DNA of 34,817 nt from Candidatus Omnitrophota bacterium (GTDB lineage Bacteria; Omnitrophota; Gorgyraeia; Duberdicusellales; 4484-171): positions 1 through 34,817 of the forward strand of contig JAMWCT010000004.1 in the NCBI GenBank assembly GCA_023819525.1, written 5' to 3'. Below, piece after piece: positions 33,911 through 34,817 of the stretch (positions are counted from its first letter, which is position 1; every line of letters begins with the position of its first letter). The notes beneath the pieces were generated by a model that was not told where the DNA came from, did not search any database, and saw only the letters and a program-made list of their open reading frames with translations. The translations under genes and the position numbers were made by a program.

Positions 33911-34351
33911 ATGAATACAGAAATAGCAAATAGAAATTCAGTTAACGAAGAACAAAAAAACAATAACATAATTTTTGCGACAGGTAGAAGAAAAGAGGCG
34001 ATTGCAAGAGTTAGATTGATCCCTCAAGGAAAAGGTAAAATTCTAATTAATGGAAGAGACTATCTTAATTATTTTTGTACCATAGAACAACGGATGCAAG
34101 TTAAAAAGCCAATAGTTGCTGCTAATGTAGAAAATAAAATTGATATATTGGCAAATGTAAAAGGCGGAGGCTTAACTGGTCAAGCAGGTGCTGTAAGTTT
34201 AGGGATTGCACGTTGTTTAGCTAATTTAGATCCACAGTTAAGAGCAATTTTAAGAAAAGAAGATTTGCTAACAAGAGATCCGCGCGCCAAAGAAAGAAAA
34301 AAATATGGGAGAAAAGGCGCAAGAAAAAGATTTCAGTGGACAAAAAGATAA
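33911..34351 (+). CDS. rpsI: 30S ribosomal protein uS9
   Basis: ATGRRKEAIARVRL; GGGLTGQAGAVSLGIARCL; C-terminal KKYGRKGARKRFQWTKR. Confidence 0.97.
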   Translation: MNTEIANRNSVNEEQKNNNIIFATGRRKEAIARVRLIPQGKGKILINGRDYLNYFCTIEQRMQVKKPIVAANVENKIDILANVKGGGLTGQAGAVSLGIARCLANLDPQLRAILRKEDLLTRDPRAKERKKYGRKGARKRFQWTKR

Positions 34352-34586
34352 TTTTTTCAAAAAACCCTCACCATTCATTAATCAACGAAAAATAAAGAGC
34401 CAAAAGCAGTCAAATACTTTCAAGATGTTTCCTATGACTGTCCAAAAAAACTGCATTTTTGCAATACCTAACACTAACTACATTTTTTGCTTTCTTAAAA
34501 CACAAGCACAAAAAATCCTTACTTAACTAAAATACATTAGACGCGCACTATAAAAAGGTATCTGATTTTTAAGATATTAATTTATT

Positions 34587-34817
34587 TAAACACTTTTCCA
34601 CCTACGAAGTTAAAATAGTTTGTTTTTCATATTATGTATAACTTAATAAGTGTAACTTTTTTGGAGAGTTTAAATTTTTAAAGCTTTAAAAAGGATTTAT
34701 CTTAAGGCTTTAATAAAAAGTTGTTTTCATCTTTAAAAATAGATGTTAAAAACCTTCCAGAAAGAAATAGTTGAAGATGAATTCTTATAAAATCTAAACC
34801 TAAATTGATTTAATAAC
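34587..34817. repeat. Degenerate repeat copy B (downstream of rpsI, runs off the window)
   Basis: Ordered similarity to copy A at 27690-28014; last 15 nt AATTGATTTAATAAC identical to 28000-28014. Confidence 0.6.

Noticed and set aside
34305-34526. 73-aa + ORF overlapping the end of rpsI
   Set aside because: Starts out of frame inside rpsI, no domain features, low-complexity; treated as spurious.

Overview
AT-rich bacterial chromosomal segment, almost entirely + strand. The 16S sequence carries features I associate with the PVC/Omnitrophota side of the tree (inference, low confidence). Contents in order: DtxR-type regulator + feoAB; response regulator + STAS pair; purS-purQ-purL; TPR protein; PagL-like lipid A deacylase; ArgA-like GNAT; acyl-CoA dehydrogenase; rpsU (bS21, below the ORF-track size cutoff); zf-HC2 membrane protein + STAS-PilZ fusion; small lipoprotein; TonB-C-terminal protein; MEMO1-family + AMMECR1-family pair, both with apparent signal peptides; rsmE; mtaB-like; GT2; HAD heptose-bisphosphatase-like; MurG/MGDG-synthase-like glycosyltransferase; a PriA homologue with eroded helicase motifs; fmt with the catalytic Asn replaced; acyP; metallophosphoesterase; ligA; a decayed IS1634-type transposase; a minus-strand B12-binding radical SAM gene divergent from hemW by 16 bp; a full rRNA operon (16S-tRNAIle-tRNAAla-23S-5S); and rplM-rpsI directly after 5S. 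Most interesting candidates: (1) the motif-dead PriA next to the Asn-less Fmt; (2) the apparently exported MEMO/AMMECR1 pair, with a C-terminal repeat extension on AMMECR1; (3) promoters with a recurring 16-bp spacer, three of them so close to the ATG that the mRNAs should be (nearly) leaderless; (4) an intrinsic-terminator-like hairpin between tandem rrn promoters and a boxA-like element; (5) related degenerate repeats on both sides of the rrn-rplM-rpsI block. No CRISPR array, prophage or obvious defence island was seen.
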